From: Tahibacter amnicola | Lineage (GTDB): Bacteria > Pseudomonadota > Gammaproteobacteria > Xanthomonadales > Rhodanobacteraceae | Assembly (NCBI RefSeq): GCF_025398735.1 | Contig: NZ_CP104694.1 | Span: 5,545,465 to 5,609,464 of the forward strand | Direction of reading: 5' to 3' | DNA length: 64,000 nt | The notes under the pieces: model-generated | Told to the model about the DNA's origin: nothing | Seen by the model: only the letters and a program-made list of their open reading frames with translations | Databases searched by the model: none | Made by a program: the position numbers and the translations under genes | Shown: positions 1 to 10,768 of the stretch, in pieces | Layout: the number at the start of each line of letters is the position of its first letter | Numbering within the stretch: the first letter of the stretch is position 1

Positions 1-37
1 AAGGCCCGCAATCGGCCGCGTCCCCGGCCGGGCAGGC

Positions 38-66
38 TTGACCTTGGACGCTCGCGCCGTTACTTA
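38..66 (+). promoter_or_regulatory. sigma70-type promoter of the riboswitch-terC transcript
   Basis: TTGACC (38-43), a 17-bp spacer and TACTTA (61-66). This predicts a transcript start near 73, directly before the first helix of the riboswitch aptamer, which makes the assignment consistent. Assigned by inspection only. Confidence 0.6.
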
Positions 67-75
67 TTCGCGTAT

Positions 76-203
76 CGAAGGGGAGTAGCTCCTCGCGCGC
101 GGATCGTCATCACGGGCTCTACTGCCCCGGTCCCGCGGCTGTCGTCACTGGCCCAGCCCAGTTTCGCAGTGAGCAAGACCTTCGCCGGGCACGGCGAAGT
201 CTT
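76..203 (+). ncRNA. yybP-ykoY manganese riboswitch with expression-platform hairpin
   Basis: The conserved 5' block (GGGGAGTAG, 80-88) and 3' block (GTGAGCAAGACC, 169-180) of the yybP-ykoY aptamer are present, and GAAGG (77-81) can pair with CCTTC (179-183) as closing helix P1. A second hairpin, 175-203 (AAGACCTTCGCCG against CGGCGAAGTCTT), reuses the 3' strand of P1, so the two folds are mutually exclusive, as expected of an expression platform. The family binds Mn2+ and often controls TerC/YjbE-type or MntP exporters, which matches the gene 59 bp downstream. The platform hairpin lacks a long uridine run, so whether it ends transcription or acts on translation cannot be decided here. Confidence 0.85.
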
Positions 204-261
204 GACTGCGATTTCGTTTCCCCACACCCCCTCCAGACGCCAGCCAGACAGGTTTTTTTCC

Positions 262-951
262 ATGGAATTGTTTTCCACCGCCTTCTTTACCGCACTGCTC
301 GCCATCATCGTCATTGACCTCGTCCTTGCCGGCGACAATGCGATCGTCATTGCACTGGCTGCACGCAGCCTTCCCAAAGACCTGCAGAAGAAGGCGATCC
401 TCTGGGGCACCGTCGGTGCGATCGTGGTGCGCACACTCATGACCCTGGTTGTCGTGTGGCTGCTCAAGCTGCCCGGCCTGCTGCTGGCGGGCGGCCTGTT
501 GCTGATACCGATCGCGCTGAAACTCCTGACCGAGGACAAATCAGACGACGCCCACGAGATCAGCAAGGTGAACGGCTTCTGGGGCGCAATGCGCACGATC
601 ATCGTGGCCGACGCGCTGATGGGTCTTGATAACGTCCTGGCCGTCGCCGGCGCGGCACATGGCCAGTTCACCCTGGTGGTGCTGGGGCTTTTGATCTCGG
701 TGCCGATCGTCGTCTGGGGCAGCACGCTGATCCTGCGCCTGGTGGAGCGTTACCCGGTGGTGGTTTATATCGGCGCCGGCGCCCTGCTCTGGACGGCCGC
801 GAAGATGATGCTGCACGAAGGTTTCGTGATCCGGTTTATCGACGGGCGCGTGTGGATGGAGGTCATCGTCTACGCCCTGGTCATCGGTGGCGGCCTCGCC
901 GTGGGCTGGTGGCGCGAGCAGCGCCTGAAAGCCGCGCGGCCGGCGGCGTAA
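262..951 (+). CDS. TerC/YjbE-family integral membrane protein, probable Mn2+ exporter
   Basis: A 229-aa polytopic membrane protein of the TerC superfamily. The first helix carries the family signature DLVLAGDNAIVIALA and a second acidic signature, DALMGLDNVLAVAG, lies in the middle; these Asp/Asn residues are the likely metal-path residues. Length and motifs fit the YjbE subfamily, which is commonly controlled by the yybP-ykoY riboswitch, and such a riboswitch lies upstream. Function as a manganese efflux protein is inferred from family and riboswitch. The ATG at 262 is chosen because the frame upstream of it is riboswitch sequence; the ribosome site is weak. A strong terminator follows, so the gene is monocistronic. 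Confidence 0.85.
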   Translation: MELFSTAFFTALLAIIVIDLVLAGDNAIVIALAARSLPKDLQKKAILWGTVGAIVVRTLMTLVVVWLLKLPGLLLAGGLLLIPIALKLLTEDKSDDAHEISKVNGFWGAMRTIIVADALMGLDNVLAVAGAAHGQFTLVVLGLLISVPIVVWGSTLILRLVERYPVVVYIGAGALLWTAAKMMLHEGFVIRFIDGRVWMEVIVYALVIGGGLAVGWWREQRLKAARPAA

Positions 952-966
952 GAACTGCGCCCCCTG

Positions 967-3082
<2,116 letters not shown>

Positions 3083-3089
3083 CGTAGCA

Positions 3090-3125
3090 ATGGTGGCGCA
3101 TCGCGACCTTGCGGCGCGCCACCAT
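3090..3125 (+). terminator. Hairpin downstream of fadH, possible weak terminator
   Basis: A 10-bp perfect inverted repeat (3090-3099 with 3116-3125) starts 7 bp after the fadH stop. There is no uridine run, so termination would have to be inefficient or factor-assisted. Confidence 0.4.
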
Positions 3126-3229
3126 CGGCGAATGTCACAACCGCCACGTATTGGCGCTGCGACCGCTCCTGGCCCCGATACGGCGTGTAGAATCGCGCGA
3201 ATTTTGCCGATCTGCCGCGCCAGGAGCGC

Positions 3230-5659
3230 ATGTCGACCGATCTTGCCAACGACCGTCTGGCCTTGGCCCTGTTCCGTCAGCTCCTCGAATCGGAGCCGAT
3301 CCACCCGACGACCGTCGAAGACGTCCTGAAGGACAGCGCGCCGGACGTCGCCGCGCGTGTGCGCCGCATGCTCGATCGGCACCTGAGCGACACGCAGCGG
3401 CTGGAAAAGGTCTGGCACGACGCGCCACTTGAGCCAACCTTTCCCTCGCGGCTGGGCCCCTTCGACATCGTACGCCCGCTGGGACGCGGCGGCATGGGCA
3501 TGGTGGTGCTCGGCCGGCGACAGTCGTCGGATTTCACCCAGAACGTCGCCATCAAGCTGATTCCCGGCTGGATGCTCGATGCCTCGCAGCGCGCCCGTTT
3601 CCTGTTCGAACGCGAAGTGGTGGCACGCCTGCGCCATCCGCATATCGCCCATCTCATTGATGGCGGCAATGGCCCCAGTGGGGAGTTGTGGTATGCGATG
3701 GAACTGGTCGAGGGCAACACGCTCATCCGCTATTGTGATGAGCGCAAGATGCCGCTGCGCGAACGCCTGCTGCTTCTGCTCGATCTGTGCGACGCACTCA
3801 GCCACGCTCACCGTAGCCTGATCGTCCATCGTGACATCAAGCCCGGCAATGTGATGGTCACGAGCGACGGGCAGGTGAAACTGATCGACTTCGGTATCGC
3901 CAAGTCCCTCGACTCCGCCGCGTCGACGCATACGCGTGAAGCCGCGCCGATGACGCCGCAATACGCTTCGCCCGAGCAGTTGCGGCACGAACGCATCACG
4001 ACTGCGTCGGACATCTGGCAGCTGGCGGCACTGGCCTACGAACTCCTCATCGGCGTTACGGCCCGCACAGATACCGCAGCGATCATCGAGCGGCCATCGC
4101 TGCGCGCGGCGACTATCGATGACGCCGTAGCAGTCACACGTCGCACCAGTCCCGCTGCACTCGCCGCCCAGCTGCGTGGCGACATCGATTCGATCCTGCA
4201 GAAAGCGCTGCGTGACGATCCACAGGAACGCTACGACAGCGTCGCCGCGTTCGCCGCCGATCTGCGCGCCTACCTTGCCGGACGCCCCGTTTCGGCGCGC
4301 CAGGGCGAGCAGTGGTACGCACTACGCCGGGCGGTCGCCAAGCATCGCTGGGCGGTGGGCTTCGCCGCGGCTGCCGCGGTGGCACTGGTCAGCGGCACGG
4401 TCGTGTCCGTGCTGTTCGCGCATCGCGCGAGCGAAGAAGCGCAGCTGGCCACCGATACCAGCGAACTCTTGTCGAAGGTACTGCTGGCGCGTGACAGCGG
4501 CGCTTCACCGACGATGAACCTGTCCGAATATTTCACGCACGCCATCGACACCATCCGCAGGGACACGTCCCTGCCACCGGCACGTCGCTACGGGCTCCTC
4601 AACGAGGTCATGATGCGCGGCGTCGAGGTGGGGGCAAAGGACGCGATCCTTCGCGCCGGGCCGGAAATGGTACGTCTGGCTGGACAGTCGTTCCCCGCCG
4701 GCGACCACCGCCAGGCCGAAGCCTTGACGATGCACGCGCTCGCGCTGGCCATCCAGGGCGCACAGAATGCCGGGCAGGTGAACTCCCTGCTTGCGCAGAG
4801 CGAGGCGATCGTCGCCAAGCTGCCGCGTCGCGAGGCCGACGGGCAGATGCTCCTCGTCTACATGGCGCGACTGTTCCTGGCCAACGCCGCAGGCGACAGC
4901 GACGCCCTGATCACCTATTCGCGTCACAACGCCGAGTTGGCGCGTACCAGCACCACGTTGTCGGCGCAGAGCCGGCTCAATGCCCGCATGTCGCTGGTCA
5001 ACGCGCTGGAGAACACCCAGCAGGTGGATGAAGCGCTGCGGGAAATCGACAGCCTGCTGGCCGACCTGCCGGAATACGCCAGGACCGACCATATTCTCGA
5101 AGGCACGCAGGAATGGGTCCGCACTACCGGTTGCCAGATGCGCTCGCGCGTCAAGGTCGCAGACGCGCTGCAGGATTGCAGCCGGCAAGTCGGCGAGCTG
5201 GAAAAAGCCGGGCGCATCGACACCATGAATGGCTACTACGCCCTGCTGGGCCTCGGGCGTTCTCTGGCCAAGAGCGATCGCTCAGCAGAGGCCGTCGATG
5301 CCTACCGGCGTGCCGAGCAATCGCTGGTTGCAGTACAAGGTGCAAATGCCACTTCCGGACAAATGGCCAATGTGAAGCGCATGCTGGGCACCCGGCTGTA
5401 CGCCCTCAAGCGGTTCGACGAGGCCGAAATCGCGCAGCGCCGCGCGCTCGACATCGTTGCCCTGTCGTTTGCGGCTACCCATCCCGGCCGCCTGGGCATT
5501 CAGCTGGAGCTGGCCGAAAGCATCGCCGCGCAGGACAAGAAAGACGCGCTCGCGCCCCTGTTGCTGGCCGATGAGGTCGTAGCTGGCCTGGACGCCGCGT
5601 CCCAGGCGCGCTGGAAAACCCTGCACGCCCTCGTCAACACGTCGAAGAAAACGCCATGA
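3230..5659 (+). CDS. Transmembrane serine/threonine protein kinase with helical C-terminal sensor region
   Basis: 809 aa. After a helical N-terminal leader (1-75) there is a Hanks-type kinase domain: glycine loop GRGGMG from residue 84, VAIK lysine 109, HRDIKPGN with catalytic Asp202, DFG Asp220 and the SPEQ motif after the activation segment. One membrane helix lies at about 374-396. The remainder (about 397-809) is alpha-helical with TPR-like repeats. In similar proteins that part is outside the cytoplasm and may sense or bind partners. The gene overlaps the next gene by 4 bp (ATGA), so kinase and sigma factor are translationally coupled. A good AGGAG site precedes the ATG. The likely substrate is the neighbouring sigma factor, by analogy with kinase-controlled ECF groups (EcfP/PknT, EcfK/PknS); that link is inference. 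Confidence 0.85.
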   Translation: MSTDLANDRLALALFRQLLESEPIHPTTVEDVLKDSAPDVAARVRRMLDRHLSDTQRLEKVWHDAPLEPTFPSRLGPFDIVRPLGRGGMGMVVLGRRQSSDFTQNVAIKLIPGWMLDASQRARFLFEREVVARLRHPHIAHLIDGGNGPSGELWYAMELVEGNTLIRYCDERKMPLRERLLLLLDLCDALSHAHRSLIVHRDIKPGNVMVTSDGQVKLIDFGIAKSLDSAASTHTREAAPMTPQYASPEQLRHERITTASDIWQLAALAYELLIGVTARTDTAAIIERPSLRAATIDDAVAVTRRTSPAALAAQLRGDIDSILQKALRDDPQERYDSVAAFAADLRAYLAGRPVSARQGEQWYALRRAVAKHRWAVGFAAAAAVALVSGTVVSVLFAHRASEEAQLATDTSELLSKVLLARDSGASPTMNLSEYFTHAIDTIRRDTSLPPARRYGLLNEVMMRGVEVGAKDAILRAGPEMVRLAGQSFPAGDHRQAEALTMHALALAIQGAQNAGQVNSLLAQSEAIVAKLPRREADGQMLLVYMARLFLANAAGDSDALITYSRHNAELARTSTTLSAQSRLNARMSLVNALENTQQVDEALREIDSLLADLPEYARTDHILEGTQEWVRTTGCQMRSRVKVADALQDCSRQVGELEKAGRIDTMNGYYALLGLGRSLAKSDRSAEAVDAYRRAEQSLVAVQGANATSGQMANVKRMLGTRLYALKRFDEAEIAQRRALDIVALSFAATHPGRLGIQLELAESIAAQDKKDALAPLLLADEVVAGLDAASQARWKTLHALVNTSKKTP

Positions 5660-6174
5660 ACGCCACTTCCGCGCTCAACACCGCCGTCGACCAGGAACTG
5701 TTCGTCCAGATCTACGACGATCTGCGACGCCGCGCCCATGCTTTGCGCTGGAACCAGGGCACAGCCACGCTCGACACCACCGCGCTCGTACACGAGTCCT
5801 ATCTCAAGCTCATCGAGAACCGCGCCAATTTCAACGACAAGACGCATGTCTTTCGCCTGGCGGCGCTGGCGATGCGCCAGATCCTGATCGACCACCTGCG
5901 CGCTCACCAGTCGGCCAAGCGCGGCGGCGGCATGGAGCGGGTTGCCCTGCCGGATATCGAGATTCCCGTTGACGATCCCGCGATCAGCTTGTCGATCGTG
6001 GTGGATGCCCTGGATCGCCTGCGCGATGTCGACGCCCGCCTGGCGGATGTCTTTTCGTTGCACGCATTCGCCGGCCTCGCGTTCCACGAGATCGGCGAGA
6101 TGCTGGAAATTTCGCGCTCGACCGCCCAGCGTGACTTCGAGGCGGCCCGCGCGTTTCTGCTCAGCGTCACCTGA
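5656..6174 (+). CDS. ECF-type RNA polymerase sigma factor (TIGR02999/Sigma70_ECF family)
   Basis: 172 aa. Region 2 carries the family motif TTALVHESYLKL (41-52) and the stretch HVFRLAALAMRQILIDHLR; region 4 has a helix-turn-helix with EIGEMLEISRSTAQRDFEAAR near the C-terminus. No anti-sigma gene is adjacent; instead the start codon overlaps the stop of the kinase gene. This fits ECF groups activated by phosphorylation of a threonine in region 2. Thr63, just before HVFRLAA, is a candidate by position, an inference that needs mass spectrometry. Regulated genes are unknown; the convergent secreted propeller gene is only a neighbour. Confidence 0.85.
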   Translation: MNATSALNTAVDQELFVQIYDDLRRRAHALRWNQGTATLDTTALVHESYLKLIENRANFNDKTHVFRLAALAMRQILIDHLRAHQSAKRGGGMERVALPDIEIPVDDPAISLSIVVDALDRLRDVDARLADVFSLHAFAGLAFHEIGEMLEISRSTAQRDFEAARAFLLSVT

Positions 6175-6178
6175 GAGT

Positions 6179-6208
6179 CGCCGGAATCCGCTATCGCGAA
6201 TTCCGGCG
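6179..6208. terminator. Hairpin between convergent sigma-factor and propeller genes
   Basis: A 9-bp perfect inverted repeat (6179-6187 with 6200-6208) lies between two converging stop codons. It lacks T runs on either side, so it is a possible bidirectional terminator of low certainty. Confidence 0.4.
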
Positions 6209-6216
6209 GGGAATCC

Positions 6217-9200
6217 TCATTCCTTCGGCGAGCGCAGGATGTCGCCCAAAGCCCGGCGCGCGTCGTCCAGCATCAGTCGTTGCGCCGCGGTGGGAAGCCG
6301 TTCGGCGCTTTCCGCATCCACCGCAATGGCGGCCAGGATGTCGGCCCAGGCTTGCAGGCCGCGCGGCTCAATCCCTTCAAGTCGCGCCGTCAGCGCCTCG
6401 ATCCGGGGTTTGTCCTGCTCCGCCGGCGGCAGCTTCTGCAGCGCGGTACGCTCCTCGCTCAGCTGCTTGACCGCCGCCACCAACGGCTTGAGTACACGCG
6501 CAAGATCGAGGTTGAAGGCGAGAATCTGCTGGTAGTCATCCTGTGTCAGCGCAAGGCGCGGATCCGGCTTGAGTGTCAGTGGGCGGGTCAGCTTGCGGCC
6601 ATCCACGTCCAGCGTCAGCGTGTAGTCGCCCGGAATCGCGAGCGGGCCCTCCGGCAGGGCCGAGGTTTCCACGCCCGATACTGCGGCGATGGAAAACTCA
6701 TACGCCATTGCCGCCGGTCGCGGGTGGCGCAGATCCCACAGGAAGCGATGCGCTCCGGCGGATGCGGGGAGCGGCATGGCGGGTTTGCGATACTGGTCGT
6801 TGAAATACTGGTCGACAACCAGCGCCTCGGGCTTGTCGTCACTGGCGTACCGGCGGATCACGCGCCCCGACGCATCAGTGACCGTGAGCACGACATGCCG
6901 GGCCGCGCGCGGCAGGAAGTATTCGATCATGGCGCCCGCCGGCGGGTTTTCGCCCAGCGGCACCTCGGAAGCCAGCGGCGTGTCCTTGTTCTGGTTCTTG
7001 CGATAGCGATAGGTCGCCGGCGGCGCGAAGAGTGTCGGCTGGGTGAAGGTCGACGCCTGGGCGAATTCGCGCAGGCGCGAGATGTTGTCCAGGATCCACA
7101 ACGCTCGCCCTTGCGTGGCGATCGCGACGTCATCACCGATGACCAGCATGTCGCGCACCCAGGCATTGGGCAGGTTGCGCTTGAGCGGATGCCAGTTCTC
7201 GCCGTCATCCCAGGAGGTGTAGACGCTGCGGTCTGTCGCCGCGAACAGCAAGCCCGCCTTGACCGAATCGGAACGGATGACACTGGTGAATTCACCCGCC
7301 GGAAGGCCATTGCTGATGACGGACCAGGTCGCGCCGCCGTCCGTCGATCGCAGCAACAGCGGCTCGAACACGTTTGCCCGGTGCTGATCCACGGCGAGGT
7401 AGATCCGATTGCGATCGACCCGTGAAATGTCGATGCGGGCCACCGTCGCCCACTCGGGTATCTGTCTTGGCGTGACGTCCTGCCAGCTCTTGCCACCGTC
7501 CCGCGTGCGCTGCACCAGGCCGCTGTCCGTGCCGACCCAGATCTCATCCGCATCGTGCGGTGATGGCGCAATATGGAAGATGACACCAAATCCACAGGCC
7601 TTGGCGCGCTCCTGAGGTATCGTTCCCGGACATTCGGCGGCACTCGCCGTACGCCCGGTGAGGTCAGGACTGATCGGCACCCAGTGGTCGCCGCGGTCGT
7701 CGCTGCGGAACAGTACCTGCGAGCCCAGGTAGAGGGCATGTGGCGCCACCGGGGAGATCGTCAACGGCGTGATCCAGCTCCAGCGGTGCTCGATGGTGCG
7801 CGGATCCTTGCCGTAGGTATTGATCAGCACGGGCGTGATGTTCTGCACGTCGCCCGTACGCCGGTCGAACCGGCTGATACGGCCGCCCAGACCGCTGCCG
7901 TAGACGATGTTCGGATCGGTCGGATCCGGCACATCGCAATCGCGCTCGTCGGCGCCCACGGGATGCCAGTCGCGAAAACTGATCGCACCGTAATCGGAAC
8001 GACTGGTAATGGCGATGGTGCCGTTGTCCTGCTGGCCCGCGTACAGCCAGTACGGCACGCGCTTGTCGGCGTGCAGGCAGTAGAACTGCCCCGTCGGTTG
8101 GTTGTACCAGTCGCTCCAGCTGGCGCCGCCGTTGGTGGTCACCACGGCGCCCTGGTCGCTGCCGGTGATACGACGGTCCGGATTGGCCGGATCGATCCAC
8201 AGGAAGTGGTAGTCGTCGCCACCGGGCGAGCCGCGGACGATTTCCAGTGTCCTTCCGGCGTCCGTCGAGCGTTTCATCGACCGCCCCATGATGAAGACGG
8301 TGTCCGGATCCTTCGGATGAGCGGTGATACGCGAAAAGTAGCGGCTGGCGAGCGAGCCATCCTTGTGGACCAGCTGCCAGTGCTCGCCCGCATCATCGCT
8401 GCGATACAGCCCCCCTTCCTTGGCGTGATCGATCACCGCGTACACACGGTCCTTGCCGCGCGCCGACGTCGCGGCAATACCGATGCGGCCCACCACGCCT
8501 CCCGGCAATCCGTTCTGCAGACGCTGCCAGTGCTGCCCGCCGTCGGTGGAACGGTAGATACCACCCGTTTCGCTCGACATCGGGGTGAAATAGCTCATCC
8601 AGGGATAATTGCGCGCCGTCCAGGCCGCGGCGTACACGAGCTGCGGATTGGCCGGATCGGCGGCCAGGTCGACCACACCGGTCGCGTCATCGATGGCGAG
8701 GGTGCGGGTCCAGGTCTTGCCACCGTCGGTGCTGCGGAAAACACCGCGGTCGGCGCTTTCCGCGTAATAGGGCCCGAGGGCGCCGACCAGCAGGGTGTTG
8801 GCATCCTTGGGGTCAACCAGTATGGCGCCGATATGGCGCGTCTTGCCCAGGCCCAGGTGCTGCCAGGTCTTGCCGCCGTCGCGGCTGCCGTAGACGCCAT
8901 CCCCGGCCGCGGTGTCGTAACGGGCCTGTGGCTGGCCGCTGCCCACATAGATGACATTCGAATCGCTCGGTGCCACCGCCAGCGCGCCGATCGAAGGCGC
9001 CTGCTGGTCGAAGACGGAGAACCAGTTGTGCCCGCCGTCGGTCGTCTTCCACACACCACCGCCGGCAGCACCGAAGTAGTACACCGAGGCTGCCCGCGGA
9101 TCGCCCGCTGCCACCGTGCTCCAGCCGGCGCGGAATGGCCCGACCAGGCGCCAGCGCAGGTCATCGAATGCGGATTCCGGAACGGTCGAGGCCGCCGCCC

Positions 9201-9243
9201 AGCTACTGAAAAGGAAACAACCCACCAGCCATGAAGCGCGCAC
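6217..9243 (-). CDS. Secreted Asp-box (BNR/VPS10/sortilin-like) beta-propeller protein
   Basis: 1008 aa with a signal peptide (about 1-19). At least ten Asp-box motifs of the form S/T-x-D-G-G-x-x-W are spread over roughly residues 60-720, for example TTDGGHNW, SRDGGKTW, STDGGKTW and TRDGGKSW, so the protein folds as one or two beta-propellers of the sialidase/sortilin type. The last 250 residues form a non-repetitive domain followed by a helical tail. Homologues are usually annotated as glycosyl hydrolase or VPS10-domain protein, but the catalytic residues of sialidases are not evident, so no enzymatic role is assigned. The start is a GTG at 9243; an ATG 7 bp upstream is out of frame. Confidence 0.8.
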   Translation of the reverse strand: MRASWLVGCFLFSSWAAASTVPESAFDDLRWRLVGPFRAGWSTVAAGDPRAASVYYFGAAGGGVWKTTDGGHNWFSVFDQQAPSIGALAVAPSDSNVIYVGSGQPQARYDTAAGDGVYGSRDGGKTWQHLGLGKTRHIGAILVDPKDANTLLVGALGPYYAESADRGVFRSTDGGKTWTRTLAIDDATGVVDLAADPANPQLVYAAAWTARNYPWMSYFTPMSSETGGIYRSTDGGQHWQRLQNGLPGGVVGRIGIAATSARGKDRVYAVIDHAKEGGLYRSDDAGEHWQLVHKDGSLASRYFSRITAHPKDPDTVFIMGRSMKRSTDAGRTLEIVRGSPGGDDYHFLWIDPANPDRRITGSDQGAVVTTNGGASWSDWYNQPTGQFYCLHADKRVPYWLYAGQQDNGTIAITSRSDYGAISFRDWHPVGADERDCDVPDPTDPNIVYGSGLGGRISRFDRRTGDVQNITPVLINTYGKDPRTIEHRWSWITPLTISPVAPHALYLGSQVLFRSDDRGDHWVPISPDLTGRTASAAECPGTIPQERAKACGFGVIFHIAPSPHDADEIWVGTDSGLVQRTRDGGKSWQDVTPRQIPEWATVARIDISRVDRNRIYLAVDQHRANVFEPLLLRSTDGGATWSVISNGLPAGEFTSVIRSDSVKAGLLFAATDRSVYTSWDDGENWHPLKRNLPNAWVRDMLVIGDDVAIATQGRALWILDNISRLREFAQASTFTQPTLFAPPATYRYRKNQNKDTPLASEVPLGENPPAGAMIEYFLPRAARHVVLTVTDASGRVIRRYASDDKPEALVVDQYFNDQYRKPAMPLPASAGAHRFLWDLRHPRPAAMAYEFSIAAVSGVETSALPEGPLAIPGDYTLTLDVDGRKLTRPLTLKPDPRLALTQDDYQQILAFNLDLARVLKPLVAAVKQLSEERTALQKLPPAEQDKPRIEALTARLEGIEPRGLQAWADILAAIAVDAESAERLPTAAQRLMLDDARRALGDILRSPKE

Positions 9244-9423
9244 GATGCATCCCCGTCGTTGACGAACCGTCCGAGCGTAACGCCGGCGGAAAGATGGGGA
9301 AACTGCTGGAAGGGGTGTTTGGAGGATTTCGCTGCAAAGGCAGCCGGAGTTGCCGAAGCGGGAATCAGAAATGCCGGCGAATCGACATCGCCGTGCGCAA
9401 AGATGGGCGGCGCGGTGCGTCCA

Positions 9424-9553
9424 GGGCCCTTCTGCGAAGCACGCAGCGCCGGGTTGTTCTGGGCCCTTCTGCGAAGGGCGCAGCGCGGGTTATTCAGGGC
9501 CCTTCTGCGAAGGGCGCAGCGCGGGTTATTCAGGGCCCTTCTGCGAAGGGCCC
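9424..9553. repeat. 36-37 bp palindromic tandem repeat, about 3.6 copies
   Basis: Units start at 9424, 9461, 9497 and 9533; the second and third are nearly identical and 36 bp long. Each begins with an inverted repeat around GGGCCCTTCTGCGAAGGGC. In the last, partial unit it becomes a perfect 9-bp stem with a 3-base loop (9533-9553). The array lies in the 323-bp gap between the propeller gene and prpC, downstream of prpC, where successive hairpins could stabilise or end the prp mRNA. The rest of the gap (9244-9423) shows nothing I can interpret. Confidence 0.85.
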
Positions 9554-9566
9554 TGGCACACCCTCT

Positions 9567-10721
9567 TCAGCGCTGGTCGATCGCGACGAAGGAGCGGTCT
9601 TCCGGGCCGACGTAGTTTGCACTGGGACGGATGATCTTGCCGTCGATGCGCTGCTCGATGATGTGCGCGCTCCAGCCGGAGGTGCGCGAGATCACGAACA
9701 GCGGCGTGAACATCGCCGTGGGGACACCCATCATGTGGTAGCTCGACGCCGAGAACCAGTCGAGGTTGGGGAACATTTTCTTCAGATCCCACATCAGGGT
9801 TTCGATGCGTTCGCTCACGTCGAACAACGTGCGATTGCCGCCTTCGGTGCACAGCTCGCGGCTGATCTCCTTGATGATGGGATTGCGCGGATCGCCGATC
9901 GTGTAGACCGGATGTCCGAAGCCGATGATGATTTCCTTCTTCTCCATGCGCGCGCGGATATCCGCTTCGGCCTCGTCCGCACTGCGGTAGCGCGCGATGA
10001 TGTCCATCGCCACTTCGTTGGCGCCGCCGTGCTTGGGTCCACGCAACGCACCGATCGCGCCGGTGATGGCCGAGTAGAAGTCACTGTTCGTGCCGGCGAT
10101 GACGCGCGCGGTAAAGGTCGAGGCGTTGAACTCGTGCTCGGCGTAGAGGATCAGCGATTTGTCCAGCGCGCGGGTATGCAGTGCGCTGGGCACCTTCCCG
10201 TGGAGCAGGTGCAGGAAGTGGCCGGCGATCGACTCGTCGTCGGTTTGCGTTTCGATGCGACGGCCGTTGTGGCTGTAGTGGTACCAGTACAGCAGCATCG
10301 AACCGAAACTGGCCATCAGGCGATCGGCGATATCACGCGCCTCGGAAATCGGATGCGATTCCTTTTCCGGCAGCACGGTGCCCAGCACCGAGGCACCGGT
10401 GCGCATCACGTCCATCGGATGGGTCGACGCCGGCAACAGCTCCAACGCCGCCTTCACTGGCTGCGGCAGCCCGCGCAGGCGCTTGAGCTTGGTGCGGTAC
10501 GCCGCCAGTTCAGATGCGGTCGGCAGATGCTCATGAACCAGCAGGTAGGCTACTTCTTCAAACGTAGCCTTTTCGGCGAGCTCGGCGATGTCGTAGCCAC
10601 GATAGTGCAGGTCATTGCCACTACGGCCGACCGTGCAGACCGCGGTATTGCCGGCCGCAACGCCCGACAGGGCCACGGATTTCTTCGCCTTCGGTAGGAC
10701 TTGCACGCCCGATTCGCTCAT
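9567..10721 (-). CDS. prpC: 2-methylcitrate synthase
   Basis: 384 aa, citrate-synthase fold. It condenses propionyl-CoA with oxaloacetate in the methylcitrate cycle. Visible family blocks are the N-terminal [17 protein letters not shown], the active-site histidine region [11 protein letters not shown] and [13 protein letters not shown]. The short length (about 380 rather than 430 aa) and PrpB next door favour PrpC over GltA. The ATG at 10721 is preferred over the GTG at 10727 because an AAGGAG site lies at correct spacing only for it. It is the last gene of the prpB-unknown-prpC cluster; acnD and prpF are not in the window. Confidence 0.92.
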   Translation of the reverse strand: MSESGVQVLPKAKKSVALSGVAAGNTAVCTVGRSGNDLHYRGYDIAELAEKATFEEVAYLLVHEHLPTASELAAYRTKLKRLRGLPQPVKAALELLPASTHPMDVMRTGASVLGTVLPEKESHPISEARDIADRLMASFGSMLLYWYHYSHNGRRIETQTDDESIAGHFLHLLHGKVPSALHTRALDKSLILYAEHEFNASTFTARVIAGTNSDFYSAITGAIGALRGPKHGGANEVAMDIIARYRSADEAEADIRARMEKKEIIIGFGHPVYTIGDPRNPIIKEISRELCTEGGNRTLFDVSERIETLMWDLKKMFPNLDWFSASSYHMMGVPTAMFTPLFVISRTSGWSAHIIEQRIDGKIIRPSANYVGPEDRSFVAIDQR

Positions 10722-10768
10722 GGTCACTCCTTCAGGGCAGCCCGCTCGGCAGGCGGCCGGTTGTTGAT

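Noticed and set aside
7573-9234. 553-aa plus-strand reading frame
   Set aside because: Antisense to the Asp-box propeller gene; its product has no recognisable domain.
9424-9553. CRISPR array
   Set aside because: The units are directly adjacent with no unique spacers and no cas genes are near.
9231-10697. Repeat-encoded protein (in-frame 12-residue repeats)
   Set aside because: The 36-bp repeat keeps frame by its length only; the reading continues as antisense of prpC and has no start signal.
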